From an uncultured Oscillospiraceae bacterium (GTDB lineage Bacteria; Bacillota; Clostridia; Oscillospirales; Oscillospiraceae), in assembly GCA_934636045.1 (NCBI GenBank), contig CAKTZP010000043.1:1-14328 (forward strand): a DNA stretch of 14,328 nt, read 5' to 3'. The notes beneath the pieces were generated by a model. It was not told where the DNA came from, searched no databases, and saw nothing but the letters and a program-made list of their open reading frames with translations. How positions within the stretch are numbered: the stretch's first letter is position 1; every line of letters starts with the position of its first letter. The translations under genes were made by a program, and so were the position numbers. Shown here in pieces: positions 8,301 through 14,328 of this stretch.

Positions 8301-11300
8301 GCCGTCTCGCCGATGACGGCCTTCGCCTGCGTGGTGACGGTGTGCTCGGCATTGCTCGCCGTGTCGCGGAGGACATAGGTCACCTGCACCAGCGCATAGC
8401 TGCCCGCAGCCGCGCCGTTCGTGCTGAGCACGCCGGTCGCCGCGTCAATCGACATGGCAGCGCCGCTGCTCTGCTCCACAATGGACCAGACCGGTGCACC
8501 GTCCTGCACCCAGCCGGAGTTGTCTTCGATTTCCGGCACGATCGCGCTCATCAGCTTCGCCGACGCCGCACCGGACGGCACCGTCGCCGGGCTGGCAATC
8601 GTCACCTGATTGCCCAGGTAATAAATCTGCGCCTTGTAGGGGTGGGGGTTGCCAAAGAGGTAGAGGGAATAGTATTGATTCGGGTCGGTATCAACAACAT
8701 AGGCCACGCTGCCATAAACTCTCACGCCCGCATTGCCGCCGTTGTTCATAATAGCACGCTTATAGCCACCATTATTTGCCGCATATACCGATTCAATCAT
8801 GACGATTTCGTTACGAATCGTCGTTTTTCTACCGGTGCTGGCATTCAGGCGATCATCTGGCGTCGACATTCGAATTGTCCACAGGGTCTCCTCGCCCTTG
8901 CCGGTCGAAAGTGAGAAATTCATATCATTATTGCCGGCATTCTGCAGTGTTGTGTTTGCCAGATAGAAATTCGTACCTTTAAGACGAATCGTGTAATAGT
9001 GATGAATGTCGTCCACCTGTTCGATGGTGAACACATAAGTATCGGGAATCTCTGTAATCACATCGTATACCGGATACTTCGTCCCCTCAACAGTTTGGTC
9101 GTTCTGTCCTGTTGTCGCCAGCTTGATTGTCTGGCCGTTAGCCATCGTAACCGTGCCGTTCTCATTAATATCGGTCGCCTTGAGGTATGTTGTGTTCTGT
9201 CTTTCAGCAATCTTTCCGTTCTCAGATGTCAGAATCCGATAGTCATTCATCACACCCGCTTCGCCGCTCGGGAGGCCAGCGAAGACATAGTCGCCCGACC
9301 AGTCCTCTTGGTTTTCCGTCACCAGACGGTAGCCGTCCGGTACGGCGGTGACAGTGATGTCCTGCGTCAGAACATAAGGTGCTCCATTATAAGTAATCGT
9401 TGCGGTGATGGTCGTCTTGCCCGCCGCGATGCCAGTCACAACGCCGCCCTCGACGGTCGCCGCTGCGGTGTTGCTGGACTTCCATGCAATGGTGATTTCC
9501 ACCGTGCGTTCGGGTTTTTCGACCGTGGTCAGCGTTGCGGTCAGCTTGAGCGTGCCGCCGACGCAGATACGGCTCTCGCCGGTCAGCTCCGCGTTATAGG
9601 TATACTGCTTCGCTTCAAAGACGGGATAGAATGCCGTGTTTTCGGTTCCCATCGTGCCGAGGTCAATCAGCGGGGCCGCCGCATTGGCTTCCTTCGCCCA
9701 GCCGAGGAAGGTGTAATAGGTCTCGCCCTCGTCTGCCTTCGTCGGAGCGTCCTTCGGCGCATTGATCTTTGCAGCTTCCTTCACGCTCGTCGTCTTGAAA
9801 ACATTGCCGTCCGCGTCGTACCAAGTAACATCATGCGTCCCTGCAACAATGGGGTCTGTGGTGTAGTTGATGATGGTTGCTTCGGGAATGTAAAGGTTCA
9901 GCGCGAAATACTTATAGTTGTCACTGCGTTTTCTTTCATAAATCTGCCATTTATTGTTACCGCTATACCATTCGGCATACATTTCATTGCTTTCCAGCAG
10001 TTTTAGTAAATAGGAACCGCTGAATGTAGTGTCTGCTTCAATTTCCCATGCATTATAGGTACCATTCGTCGTTAGCGCAGTTCCCTTATTGGTAGAGGTC
10101 GTACTAAGCTTCGCCGTATCCTTCGAAATTGTAAAGGTTCCGTTTGCGTTTTTGCTCAGGCTCCAGATCATTGCATCCGAAACGGCAAGCGTATCGCCCT
10201 CTGTCACTGCGGTTGCGCCCAAAGAAGTCGTCAGTGCCTTGTGGTCGTTATTGCTGACAATCGCAATGTACTCCGCAGTGTCCAACTGTGTGATGTCCGT
10301 CACCTTGTTGAACTTGGTCATGTCCAGCTCGCCGCTCCGTTCGCCATAAACCGCATAGAAGCTCCGGTCTGCCGTGACCTTGGTTCCGGCGGGGGTGGCG
10401 TAGGTGGGGGCTGTTTTGCTATCATAAGCAGTCCCGTACCAGCCCTTGAAGGTGTAGCCTTCGATGGGGTCGATTGCGGGAACATCAGCGGCTGCGATGG
10501 TGTCGCCGTCGTGATATTCCTTTTTCGTAGGTTCTGCGCCCTGTTTGGCGTAGAAGGAGACCGTATACTTTGTTTTTTCCTGCCAGATGGCATAGACGGT
10601 TTGGTTGCCGGTCATGGTGACAGTCGTCACCTTCTCGTTGGAATCCTCGCTCATCGCCCAGCCGACGAAGGTATAGTTGGCGCGAACGGGCGCTGCAGTG
10701 GAAAGGGTGTATTCCTCGTTTTCCGCCAGCCCGGTCACCTTCTCCGGCAGCCCGGTCACTTCATCTTCCGTGTTCTTATCATACGTCAGCGTATAGGCCG
10801 CCTTGACGGTGATATCGTAGGTCACAGTTTTGGTCGTTTCGCCCTCGGTGTAGGAAACGTTGACCGTCTTTGTCCCCGCCGTGCTCGTATCGTCGCCGGT
10901 TATATTGACCTTGGAAGTAACATCCACAGTTTTGGTTTTGGTGGGATCATTCTCGGCCGTATACGTCGCCGTAACGACCAGCCCTTCGGAGCTGAACGCT
11001 TCGTTAACCACAAATGTTGTCTTCGTAGGCATGGTCGTGATTTTGATTCCCGTCAGCGTATACGTCGTCGTATCGGGAGAGGTGGTGTAGAAGGTCGTGT
11101 CCGCTTTTTGGTAGAGGCAGATACCTTTTTGGCTGGCACTGCCATAGCAGGAAAATAGTCCATTGCCACCATTGGGGTTATACTGCATCACATTTCTGTT
11201 ATTATTTCCCTGTGCAGTAACCGCCGCAGTACCATTGGCAATCTGAACCAGCCAAGAAGAATTGTTCGTCAAAGTCTTCTCAGATCTCATATAGTTTTTG

Positions 11301-12592
11301 TTAGAAGCTGCGGCGTAGAGATATCCGTTCGCATCGTAAAAACTATAAGTATCGTCGATGTTGCCCTTGCCAAGCGTAAACTCCGCCACACCCGCATCTG
11401 AAGTAAAGCTGATGGTCGAATTCGCATTTTTGGTAATTGCCACTTCTTTACGGTTATCACTTCCCTGTGTTGAAGACATTGCAACATTGCTGTCCTTAGC
11501 GGCAATCACCACCGTTGCACCAACCTTTAGTTCTTTTGCGTCCGTTACGAGCTTATATTCCCCATTGCCGTCGCCCTTAGTATAGGAGTAGAGCGCTTTC
11601 AGCGTAATGTCCGCAGTCGGTACATAGTTACCCTTTGCTTCATAGATGGTCGGAATCGTCGTGGCTTCCGTAATGTCGTCCTCGACCCATCCGGCAAAGG
11701 TATACCCCTCCGGACTTTGTCCCGCAAAATCCGGAAGCGTAATCGTATCTTCGGCATAGCAAGTGATAGACCTCTCGCCAGTATTGAAGCGCACGGTCAC
11801 TTTCTGCTTCGGTGCAAAGGTCGCAGACACTGTCACATCTGAATCGGGCATTACAAATGTGTCTCCGGAAACCTCCACGGCCTCACTGTTTGCATCCAGA
11901 ACAGTCCATGCCGAAAGAGTGTATCCTTCTTCCGCCGTTGCAGTCAGCTTCACCGTTTGCCCTTTTCTTGCTGTTGCCTTGTCAGCCTGAATGCTGCCAT
12001 TTTCGCAAGGCAAACATGTAATACTGTGCGGCGTACCTGCATTGAGCTTGAAGAAGCAAACTTCTTGTTTCGCAATATTCCCGGTTGTACCTGTATAGCA
12101 TCTAAAATCCGCAGAGTTATATACGCCCACAAATCTCTTTGTTGATACATTTTTGAGGTAGCTACCCGCAATTATAAAAATCTTATTTGCGTTCGTGCCA
12201 ACACGAACGCCATTATTGTCATTAGTGCAGTAAAGCCAAGTCAGCGTCGACCCGTCGGGGTAGATAATATACTCCGCATCATTTTCCGTAACATTCTTAG
12301 AAATATTCCAGCGCAAATCACCTGTAGCTGCACTACCAATCTGGTTGTTAGTTACTGTAATCAGGGTTGCCGTGGGAGCTTTACCCGTACCATTGCTATT
12401 TGTCATAGCATAATACTTGCCCGAGCTAAGCTTATAGGCAATTACGACAACATCGTCACTTGTGATATTGGAAATATCCGTAAGCTCCCATGTTTCGTCT
12501 GCTGCGCTTGCGGTCAATGCGATGGCGGGGAGCATGGAGAGGAGCATGCTGGCCAGCAGGAGCATTGAGAGAAGCCGTTTTGCGTGTTTCAT
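2324..12592 (-). CDS. Giant SLH-anchored modular surface protein (3422 aa)
   Basis: This is a secreted, cell-wall-bound protein, probably an adhesin or ligand-binding surface protein; I see no catalytic motif. It has a signal peptide at 1-30 (KRLL, hydrophobic core, TASA). Domains in order: a beta-rich module (34-185), InlB-type repeats (188-262, 264-338), the same kind of beta-rich module (345-497), a Big_3 Ig-like domain (511-598), InlB-type repeats (599-752), a beta-rich module (760-905), an InlB-like module (907-998), a Big_2-like domain (999-1086) and a beta-rich module (1087-1315). Further Ig-like segments (1319-1760) precede a jelly-roll-like region (1762-2033, FAGTGFDVIS and FDAVRIYDP). 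Then follow a CGH/CSICGH motif (2061-2103), two tandem InlB/beta-rich/CWCG/CxxC units (2280-2574, 2580-2954), a Thr/Asp/Gly repeat (2988-3016), a segment I do not recognise (3017-3185), a Pro/Asp/Lys linker (3189-3239) and three SLH domains (about 3241-3290, 3301-3352, 3361-3415), which normally bind pyruvylated wall polymers. AAGGAGGA (complement of 12601-12608) lies 8 nt before the ATG. Confidence 0.95.
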   Translation of the reverse strand: MKHAKRLLSMLLLASMLLSMLPAIALTASAADETWELTDISNITSDDVVVIAYKLSSGKYYAMTNSNGTGKAPTATLITVTNNQIGSAATGDLRWNISKNVTENDAEYIIYPDGSTLTWLYCTNDNNGVRVGTNANKIFIIAGSYLKNVSTKRFVGVYNSADFRCYTGTTGNIAKQEVCFFKLNAGTPHSITCLPCENGSIQADKATARKGQTVKLTATAEEGYTLSAWTVLDANSEAVEVSGDTFVMPDSDVTVSATFAPKQKVTVRFNTGERSITCYAEDTITLPDFAGQSPEGYTFAGWVEDDITEATTIPTIYEAKGNYVPTADITLKALYSYTKGDGNGEYKLVTDAKELKVGATVVIAAKDSNVAMSSTQGSDNRKEVAITKNANSTISFTSDAGVAEFTLGKGNIDDTYSFYDANGYLYAAASNKNYMRSEKTLTNNSSWLVQIANGTAAVTAQGNNNRNVMQYNPNGGNGLFSCYGSASQKGICLYQKADTTFYTTSPDTTTYTLTGIKITTMPTKTTFVVNEAFSSEGLVVTATYTAENDPTKTKTVDVTSKVNITGDDTSTAGTKTVNVSYTEGETTKTVTYDITVKAAYTLTYDKNTEDEVTGLPEKVTGLAENEEYTLSTAAPVRANYTFVGWAMSEDSNEKVTTVTMTGNQTVYAIWQEKTKYTVSFYAKQGAEPTKKEYHDGDTIAAADVPAIDPIEGYTFKGWYGTAYDSKTAPTYATPAGTKVTADRSFYAVYGERSGELDMTKFNKVTDITQLDTAEYIAIVSNNDHKALTTSLGATAVTEGDTLAVSDAMIWSLSKNANGTFTISKDTAKLSTTSTNKGTALTTNGTYNAWEIEADTTFSGSYLLKLLESNEMYAEWYSGNNKWQIYERKRSDNYKYFALNLYIPEATIINYTTDPIVAGTHDVTWYDADGNVFKTTSVKEAAKINAPKDAPTKADEGETYYTFLGWAKEANAAAPLIDLGTMGTENTAFYPVFEAKQYTYNAELTGESRICVGGTLKLTATLTTVEKPERTVEITIAWKSSNTAAATVEGGVVTGIAAGKTTITATITYNGAPYVLTQDITVTAVPDGYRLVTENQEDWSGDYVFAGLPSGEAGVMNDYRILTSENGKIAERQNTTYLKATDINENGTVTMANGQTIKLATTGQNDQTVEGTKYPVYDVITEIPDTYVFTIEQVDDIHHYYTIRLKGTNFYLANTTLQNAGNNDMNFSLSTGKGEETLWTIRMSTPDDRLNASTGRKTTIRNEIVMIESVYAANNGGYKRAIMNNGGNAGVRVYGSVAYVVDTDPNQYYSLYLFGNPHPYKAQIYYLGNQVTIASPATVPSGAASAKLMSAIVPEIEDNSGWVQDGAPVWSIVEQSSGAAMSIDAATGVLSTNGAAAGSYALVQVTYVLRDTASNAEHTVTTQAKAVIGETASYTHVIYENKSGMGTEVQYNVYKNANQTAGCTLPLGVYVVNNLTGASSKDGAVTVGGTAAWSVTNTTDATQTAAISEDGKLDYSGITKNSILLVTVNGLTGAAGEGAATAAKAGTFKVYVRVVSYTAEITHDNGTTGDFTAPFGATSIVLGKVVRNADGNTAGEGTFTLTETSAYQWEASHGTITKNTDGTATLVVSGLEPGTVITVRVSGLEAKVGDAVTEVPHATVRVTVGDRPQNVTAENITVVIDYDRKVTIDLSGKFTVTNTELDTITLSDGAATDGFTLEKVDDKWTVIFTPQGILREAKSCTYTVTAKDGSQAAGTITVQPASAVYYEDDNSAFTFTDGKHGKWVTASDGATIDAQTSSLLSEDIIGYDKNYDVNTYAKYSAGSVHYVNVTEDELADTTATQKNPTVEFDFAGTGFDVISVTSNNTGAFLIEVTNAAGEIVFTKLLSTYRGYEYVPDGYVRTDYIPVIRCDKDGNEVDTGEYSKTVTGTGENDFTVRFEPDGFFVKTADGYKPENEATSTDGKWYVKREMTTQWRPVDDGENLDYYQIPVIRKLGLPYGIYHVKITAAYSRVFDVRQDGEYDFYFDAVRIYDPIPGGETYHYVSLRDAIITAGTFGVTKYEDCGHKDAQGNSIADWEVSIPAGYSDNSTLNGRGLLTRTCSICGHPIDYAYFYVNATVAETALATDAEPSSAALNYTISVESNAPEGAKEFVEGLQDELQNRIPTDVDPDRVAHWAAANEDVILCVDNTAYARGAGETYVTLDLMGGDIASGIRTETVTVTGPRANLIQYAVHLEGHDGESGEFHEEDVILSRQVVPANQTRALLDPNKMFAYKYRMAETNLYHSLKEFIGWTEAPVSPRAFVSNAPEYYAVGEPYAPSGDITLYTLYHIRQKENTYVQTNTVPSSGKVILTRQDNSISGDVAYVTLTGSIKGDYCVNYVNKTYALPINDNMQSWQIKQLTEGETTGIYLTTTSHGMYLRIDDTAGMELTNVPEDAILELVRDEENNCFYLHSKQRNKWLKWEKDGTAAVDSQDKATKLQLWRAGDNHETESYATMLHEFADQSINQSNFDNESCWNYRLTVCWCGQGDTYVKTSEAHNFNYEQIDDTHHVASCPVCGVANLEEHEFVNDVCTKCGYSRKSEYTVSFVLYSEDVPGYGDMTYTALKETVTKGESYTIPTEENSDELYGEDGIVNLVTGDIHEPELIGWTTTKTSAKALEQTAPAYYELGETFVPEGDMVLYPLFKFDCTCNSYVRTDTLPTDSSTKVILAMRASDETATHYNYLPNTMCKSMALYLATDHVVNFEHAYPFVENETYWKIVDVSTTDGTAKALLSADESHYLRFDDTELSLGDNLTNATLEFLPDGNGAFYIHSIQNDKWLACNATANGTPRKTLAPFHPVATQAEATPIVLFAKEAQTPATITTYATTPHQQTYRGQSQNDEAEKCSNVHSVVTICWCGEAATTPSTVETDPPYIYFTAALDAERHADVCKYCSEIKEGTTQAHTFGEDGACTKCGYRSTSTTTSATAIPAVLPETAVAGVAVYAESDADTGDTDTGNTGDTDTGNTGDTDTGETGNTVNTIIGSGIIDGKGWLFDMDDFKKHGPKTEVYLAPQQAVVFYLTGGETGADVQLGAKAVNGTAAGLTVITLKGGTGGAVKTIENKQLVTATEMYYEIGGDLVWNSGTSCVVIVMNTGEGVLALTNIRSTAQLNVVMNKEATESGAAVLQRIAAGTMVYGPDDFITIVDSSKLPASPDPVKPDPANPQPEPVKPDPADPKPGDPSEPKPSDPKPSDPKPETPSVTDFTDLDKDAWYYDGVRYAVEAGLMNGTGAKTFEPDGKLTRAMLVTILYRLAGAPEVKTTVKFTDVPADAWYAKAVAWAAGQKITNGTTDTTFDPNGNVTREQLVALLWRYAGEPKTEGKLDAFPDAAKVSAYAQTAFAWAVENGVVKGDLVGTTSYLAPQGEATRAQIAAIFMRSEKLLAKD
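2876..3028 (-). repeat. Coding repeat: Pro/Asp/Lys wall-spanning linker
   Basis: This segment encodes residues 3189-3239 of the giant protein, made of short units such as KPDPA, SDPKP and EPKP. The identical stretch 'ggcttcgggtcagac' is repeated in tandem near 2890-2920. Such extended Pro-rich linkers usually carry surface domains through the peptidoglycan next to the SLH anchor. The repetition makes it prone to length variation between strains. Confidence 0.85.
3545..3631 (-). repeat. Coding tandem repeat, 24-nt unit (DTDTGNTG)
   Basis: Residues 2988-3016 of the giant protein are built from an 8-residue acidic/Thr/Gly unit (DTDTGNTG and the variant DTDTGETG), repeated about three times with third-position changes. 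It separates the Cys-containing modules from the membrane-proximal part. It looks like a flexible spacer and a possible site of copy-number variation by slippage. Confidence 0.85.
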
Positions 12593-12811
12593 AGATCATT
12601 TCCTCCTTGTTTCGGGTTTGCCGGGAAGCGGGCGGGGCGCGGGGCATTGGCGGACGCCGCGGGGCGCGCTTTCGGGCGAAATTACCGCGCTGCGGGGATA
12701 TGGGATCGACTTTGCCGCACCGTGCGGCAGATTTGGGGTGTTCCGAGGGGGTTACGCGGAATTTTGAGCCCTCCCGCCCAAAAAACGCAGCACCCCCACT
12801 TGTACTTATAC
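12593..12811 (-). other. Long 5' leader of the giant surface protein gene
   Basis: If the promoter at 12818-12846 is used, the message carries a leader of about 220 nt before the ATG. It is G+C-rich, holds no credible reading frame of its own on this strand, and contains the compact hairpin at 12713-12729. The strong Shine-Dalgarno AAGGAGGA lies at its 3' end. I do not recognise a known riboswitch class in it. Confidence 0.4.
12713..12729. promoter_or_regulatory. Compact GC hairpin in the 5' leader
   Basis: Arms tgccgcac and gtgcggca are perfectly complementary around one central base, so RNA would form about 6 bp with a 5-nt loop. No T-tract follows on the minus strand, so it is not an ordinary terminator. 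It may be a protein-binding dyad, an mRNA-stability hairpin, or chance in GC-rich DNA. Confidence 0.4.
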
Positions 12812-12817
12812 ATATTA

Positions 12818-12846
12818 ATTATACCGCCGTATTTTCCGAGATGCAA
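12818..12846 (-). promoter_or_regulatory. Sigma-A-type promoter for the giant surface protein
   Basis: On the minus strand TTGCAT (12841-12846) is followed after a 17-nt spacer by a perfect TATAAT (12818-12823). The region is clearly AT-richer than its surroundings, as expected for a promoter. Only three of six -35 bases match consensus. The start of transcription would be near 12811. This is the best promoter between the repeat island and the gene. Confidence 0.6.
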
Positions 12847-12901
12847 TACGTTTTCTATCCATTTCCGATAGAGTTTTTATCATTTCCTCTGTTCTTTTGC
12901 A

Positions 12902-12928
12902 ATGTTATTACTAATTTCAAAATAACAT
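12902..12928. promoter_or_regulatory. Inverted repeat upstream of the promoter, candidate operator
   Basis: Perfect 8-bp arms atgttatt and aataacat are separated by 11 nt, about 56 nt upstream of the -35 box of the giant gene. Allowing one extra base, the dyad extends outward to TGCA on both sides. Its place and AT-rich nature suggest an activator or repressor site. No regulator gene is in the window, so the binding protein is unknown. Confidence 0.35.
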
Positions 12929-13124
12929 GCATTATGTCAACCCGTAACGTCCCACTTTTTGTCCCCTCTCCCGTCGGTTTTTGTGTCCGATTTTGGTGCC
13001 TTCGGGAATCGAGCAGCGGGATTCCGTCTCTGTCATTGCGAAGGCGCAGCCGTTGGCGACGAAGGAGCCTTACGGATGTGGGCTCTCCGCTTGCCGGTCG
13101 GAGCGAAGCGACCAGCTCCCAGTC

Positions 13125-13245
13125 TTGTCATTGCGAGGAGCGAAGCGACGTGGCAATCCGTTCTCCTCTGTGACATTCTTAAGAGAAAGCCGGTGCAAAG
13201 GGATGCGGATTGCCACGTCGGGCTTTGCCCTCCTCGCAATGACAA
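13125..13245. repeat. MITE-like inverted-repeat element, second locus
   Basis: The left arm begins ttgtcattgcgaggagcgaa at 13125 and runs to about 13161. The right arm, 13206-13245, is its near-exact reverse complement ending in cgcaatgacaa, apart from a small insertion that forms a gggctttgccc hairpin. The central part (about 13162-13205) is unrelated between arms and noncoding. It belongs to the same family as the element at 1837-2011, placing two members on opposite sides of the giant gene. Confidence 0.85.
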
Positions 13246-13440
13246 ACTCGGGGATGCCTGCGGCGGGGCGCGATGCCACACTGAAACTCCGCGTAGGGCG
13301 CGATGCCCTCATCGCGCCGCGAATTCCGGACGCAGAGCCGGTAGTGCCAACAGCGGGGCGTCGAGGGCGCCGCCCCCTACAAGGTGCACGCTCGCGATCT
13401 CGGCCTGTAGGGGACCGCGTCCTCGACGTCCCGTCCCTCG

Positions 13441-13550
13441 CGCTGCGGCGCGAGAAGCGGGCGAAGCACGCTGTCCCCTGCGCCGCAGGGGACAAATACG
13501 ATGGTACCTGCATGGGCGGATGTGGGCATCCGCCCCTACGATGTAGGACG
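13441..13550. repeat. 110-bp direct repeat, copy 1
   Basis: The segment begins cgctgcggcgcgag and ends taggacg. It aligns without gaps to 13717-13826 with 10 differences by hand count (about 91% identity), mostly transitions. It contains two internal hairpins (13472-13494 and 13514-13535). The duplication is noncoding. Confidence 0.85.
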
Positions 13551-13716
13551 AAAGATGGCACAAAACTCCCGTCTACGCCATAAGGGCGGTCATCGACCGC
13601 CCGGGCTGGCAGGTTGATTTTGCTGCAAATCATGTCGATACCCGCGCTGCGGCGCGGAGGACTCCTTCCGTCACGACCTTCGGTCGTGCCACCTCCCTCA
13701 AGGAGGGAGGCAAGGG

Positions 13717-13826
13717 CGCTGCGGCGCGAGGAACGGGCGAAGCACGCTGTTCTCTGCGGCGCAGGGGACAAATACGGTGGTGCCTGCATGGGCGGATGTG
13801 GGCATCCGCCCCTACGGCGTGGGACG
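13717..13826. repeat. 110-bp direct repeat, copy 2
   Basis: This is the second copy, 276 bp downstream of the first in register. The inner gggcggatg hairpin (13790-13811) is perfectly kept, while the tgtcccctgcg hairpin of copy 1 is degraded here (tgttctctgcg). Conservation of one palindrome and decay of the other suggests the former is the repeat core. Confidence 0.85.
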
Positions 13827-14017
13827 CTGGTTGGTGCGCAATTCGCGGCGGGGTGAGGGCATCCCGCCCTACGCATTATATGTATCTTGTCCGTTATCGC
13901 TTGGCTGGCTTTGCCCGCCGTCCTTGCTGCGCAAGGACACAATCCCTCAGTCGCGCGTTCCGCGCGCCAGCTCCCTTTACACAAGGGAGCCCTATTGGCG
14001 CGAATTCTAATTAGGGT

Positions 14018-14056
14018 AAAAAGTCCCGCAGCAGGATGATCTGCTGCGGGATTTTT
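14018..14056 (-). terminator. Rho-independent terminator of the right-edge SLH gene
   Basis: An 11-bp perfect stem (tcccgcagcag, 14024-14034, with ctgctgcggga, 14041-14051) has a 6-nt loop. On the minus strand it is followed by CTTTTT. It lies 7 nt after the stop codon of the SLH gene at 14064. It also has a T-run on the plus side, so it could work in both directions. Confidence 0.85.
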
Positions 14057-14063
14057 GGGGGTT

Positions 14064-14328
14064 TTACTTTTCTGCGTTCCCGAGGTATCGCGCGAGGATG
14101 GTGGCGATTTGGGCGCGGGTGGCGCCTTGGGTGGGGGCGAGGCGGCCGTCCATGCCGTTGATGAGCGCTTGATCGACCGCCCAGTTCATGGCCTCGCGGG
14201 CGTAGGCGGAGACGCTGCCGACGTCCGGGAAGGCGGCGAGGACGTTCTGCCCCGGCGCGGCGGCTTTGGCATAGCGGAAGAGGATGGCCGCGATCTGCTC
14301 GCGCGTGATGGCTGCGTCGGGCGCAAAC
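14064..14328 (-). CDS. SLH-domain surface protein, C-terminal fragment
   Basis: The last 87 codons of a gene whose 5' part lies beyond the window. The translation starts FAPDAAITREQIAAILFRYA, the end of one SLH domain. A complete terminal SLH domain follows at fragment residues 33-82: FPDVGSVSAYAREAMNWAV, then GRLAPTQGATRAQIATILARYLG. The TREQ and TRAQ motifs are the usual conserved SLH positions for wall-polymer binding. Its last domain resembles the third SLH domain of the giant protein (GEATRAQIAAIFMRSE), so two SLH-anchored proteins sit side by side, each on its own transcript given the terminator between them. What the N-terminal part does cannot be known from this window. Confidence 0.9.
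   Translation of the reverse strand, partial: FAPDAAITREQIAAILFRYAKAAAPGQNVLAAFPDVGSVSAYAREAMNWAVDQALINGMDGRLAPTQGATRAQIATILARYLGNAEK

Larger units (their letters stand above)
12941..14017. repeat. Gene-free mosaic of dispersed palindromic repeats
   Basis: This 1.08-kb stretch has no believable gene; the reading frames across it change composition with each repeat and lack convincing starts. It contains many GC-rich hairpins: 13297-13318 (ggcgcgatg arms), 13472-13494 (tgtcccctgcg arms), 13514-13535 and 13790-13811 (gggcggatg arms), 13584-13602 (gggcggtc arms), 13672-13688 (cacgacc arms), 13692-13710 (cctccctc arms), 13920-13938 (gtccttgc arms) and 13970-13990 (gctccctt arms). It also holds one MITE-like element and a 110-bp direct duplication. 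It separates two surface-protein genes and resembles the interspersed mosaic repeats of gut Firmicutes. Confidence 0.8.

Noticed and set aside
6476..8914. 812-codon open frame on the plus strand, antisense to the giant gene
   Set aside because: It is a shadow of the GC-rich Ig-like part. Its product is Arg/Val/Asp-rich with no domain, has no good ribosome binding site, and the opposite frame has clear domains.
8999..11158. Further plus-strand open frames of about 300 codons (8999-10006, 10241-11158)
   Set aside because: Both are antisense to well-defined InlB, Ig and beta-rich modules and show no start signal or family features.
2324..12592. An enzymatic role (glycosidase, peptidase) for the giant protein
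   Set aside because: Reading through all 3422 residues, I found no catalytic signature. Only binding, Ig-like, InlB, Cys-module and SLH regions are recognisable.
12584..13583. Several overlapping plus-strand frames across the promoter region and repeats
   Set aside because: They run through the promoter, leader and repeats in mixed composition, with no support for translation.
13070..13984. 304-codon minus-strand frame in the repeat island
   Set aside because: It is made entirely of dispersed palindromic repeats. The 110-bp duplication gives repeated 'RRGGCPHPPMQ' segments; there is no ribosome binding site and no domain.
12941..14017. CRISPR array
   Set aside because: The repeats are of different kinds and lengths, with no regular spacers and no cas genes in the window.

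Overview
The window looks like chromosomal DNA from a high-GC, gut-type Firmicute, most likely in the Oscillospirales/Oscillospiraceae. The evidence is the SLH (S-layer homology) domains of the 'TRAxLVTILYRLAG' type, InlB-type and bacterial Ig-like repeats, strong AAGGAGG ribosome binding sites, and dispersed 'gtcattgcgaggagcgaagcgacgtggcaat'-like palindromic repeats typical of that group. The genus cannot be fixed from the sequence alone. All credible genes lie on the minus strand, so transcription runs from high to low coordinates.

Right edge (14018-14328): the C-terminal end of one SLH-anchored surface protein, followed by a clear Rho-independent terminator. Next is about 1.1 kb without genes (12941-14017), a mosaic of hairpin repeats that includes a 110-bp direct duplication and a 121-bp MITE-like inverted repeat. 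Then comes an AT-rich promoter region (about 12780-12940) with a good sigma-A-type promoter, a candidate upstream operator and a long 5' leader.

Centre (2324-12592): one 3422-codon gene for an exported, modular, SLH-anchored surface protein. It has a signal peptide, InlB-type, Big_2 and Big_3 modules, several copies of an unnamed beta-rich module, a tandem pair of Cys-containing modules (CWCG plus CxxC...CTKCG), an acidic/Thr repeat, a Pro-rich wall linker and three SLH domains. GC content varies with the domains.

Left part (1-2278): a compact operon-like group that looks like a RiPP (ribosomally made, post-translationally modified peptide) locus. Its order of transcription is a 75-aa Cys/Thr-rich candidate precursor, a repeat element bracketed by two identical 30-bp palindromes, a 275-aa membrane-anchored protein of unknown function, an HPr-kinase-like P-loop protein overlapping it by 14 bp, and the start of a probable radical SAM enzyme 18 nt further on. 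The window ends just after the first cysteine of the expected radical SAM cluster motif. A kinase-like protein, a probable radical SAM protein and a membrane protein beside a candidate precursor is the best candidate for an undescribed system here. Function is inferred from gene content, not demonstrated. The precursor start is only 45 nt from the stop of the giant surface protein gene, so read-through expression is possible, although a candidate separate promoter overlaps that stop codon.
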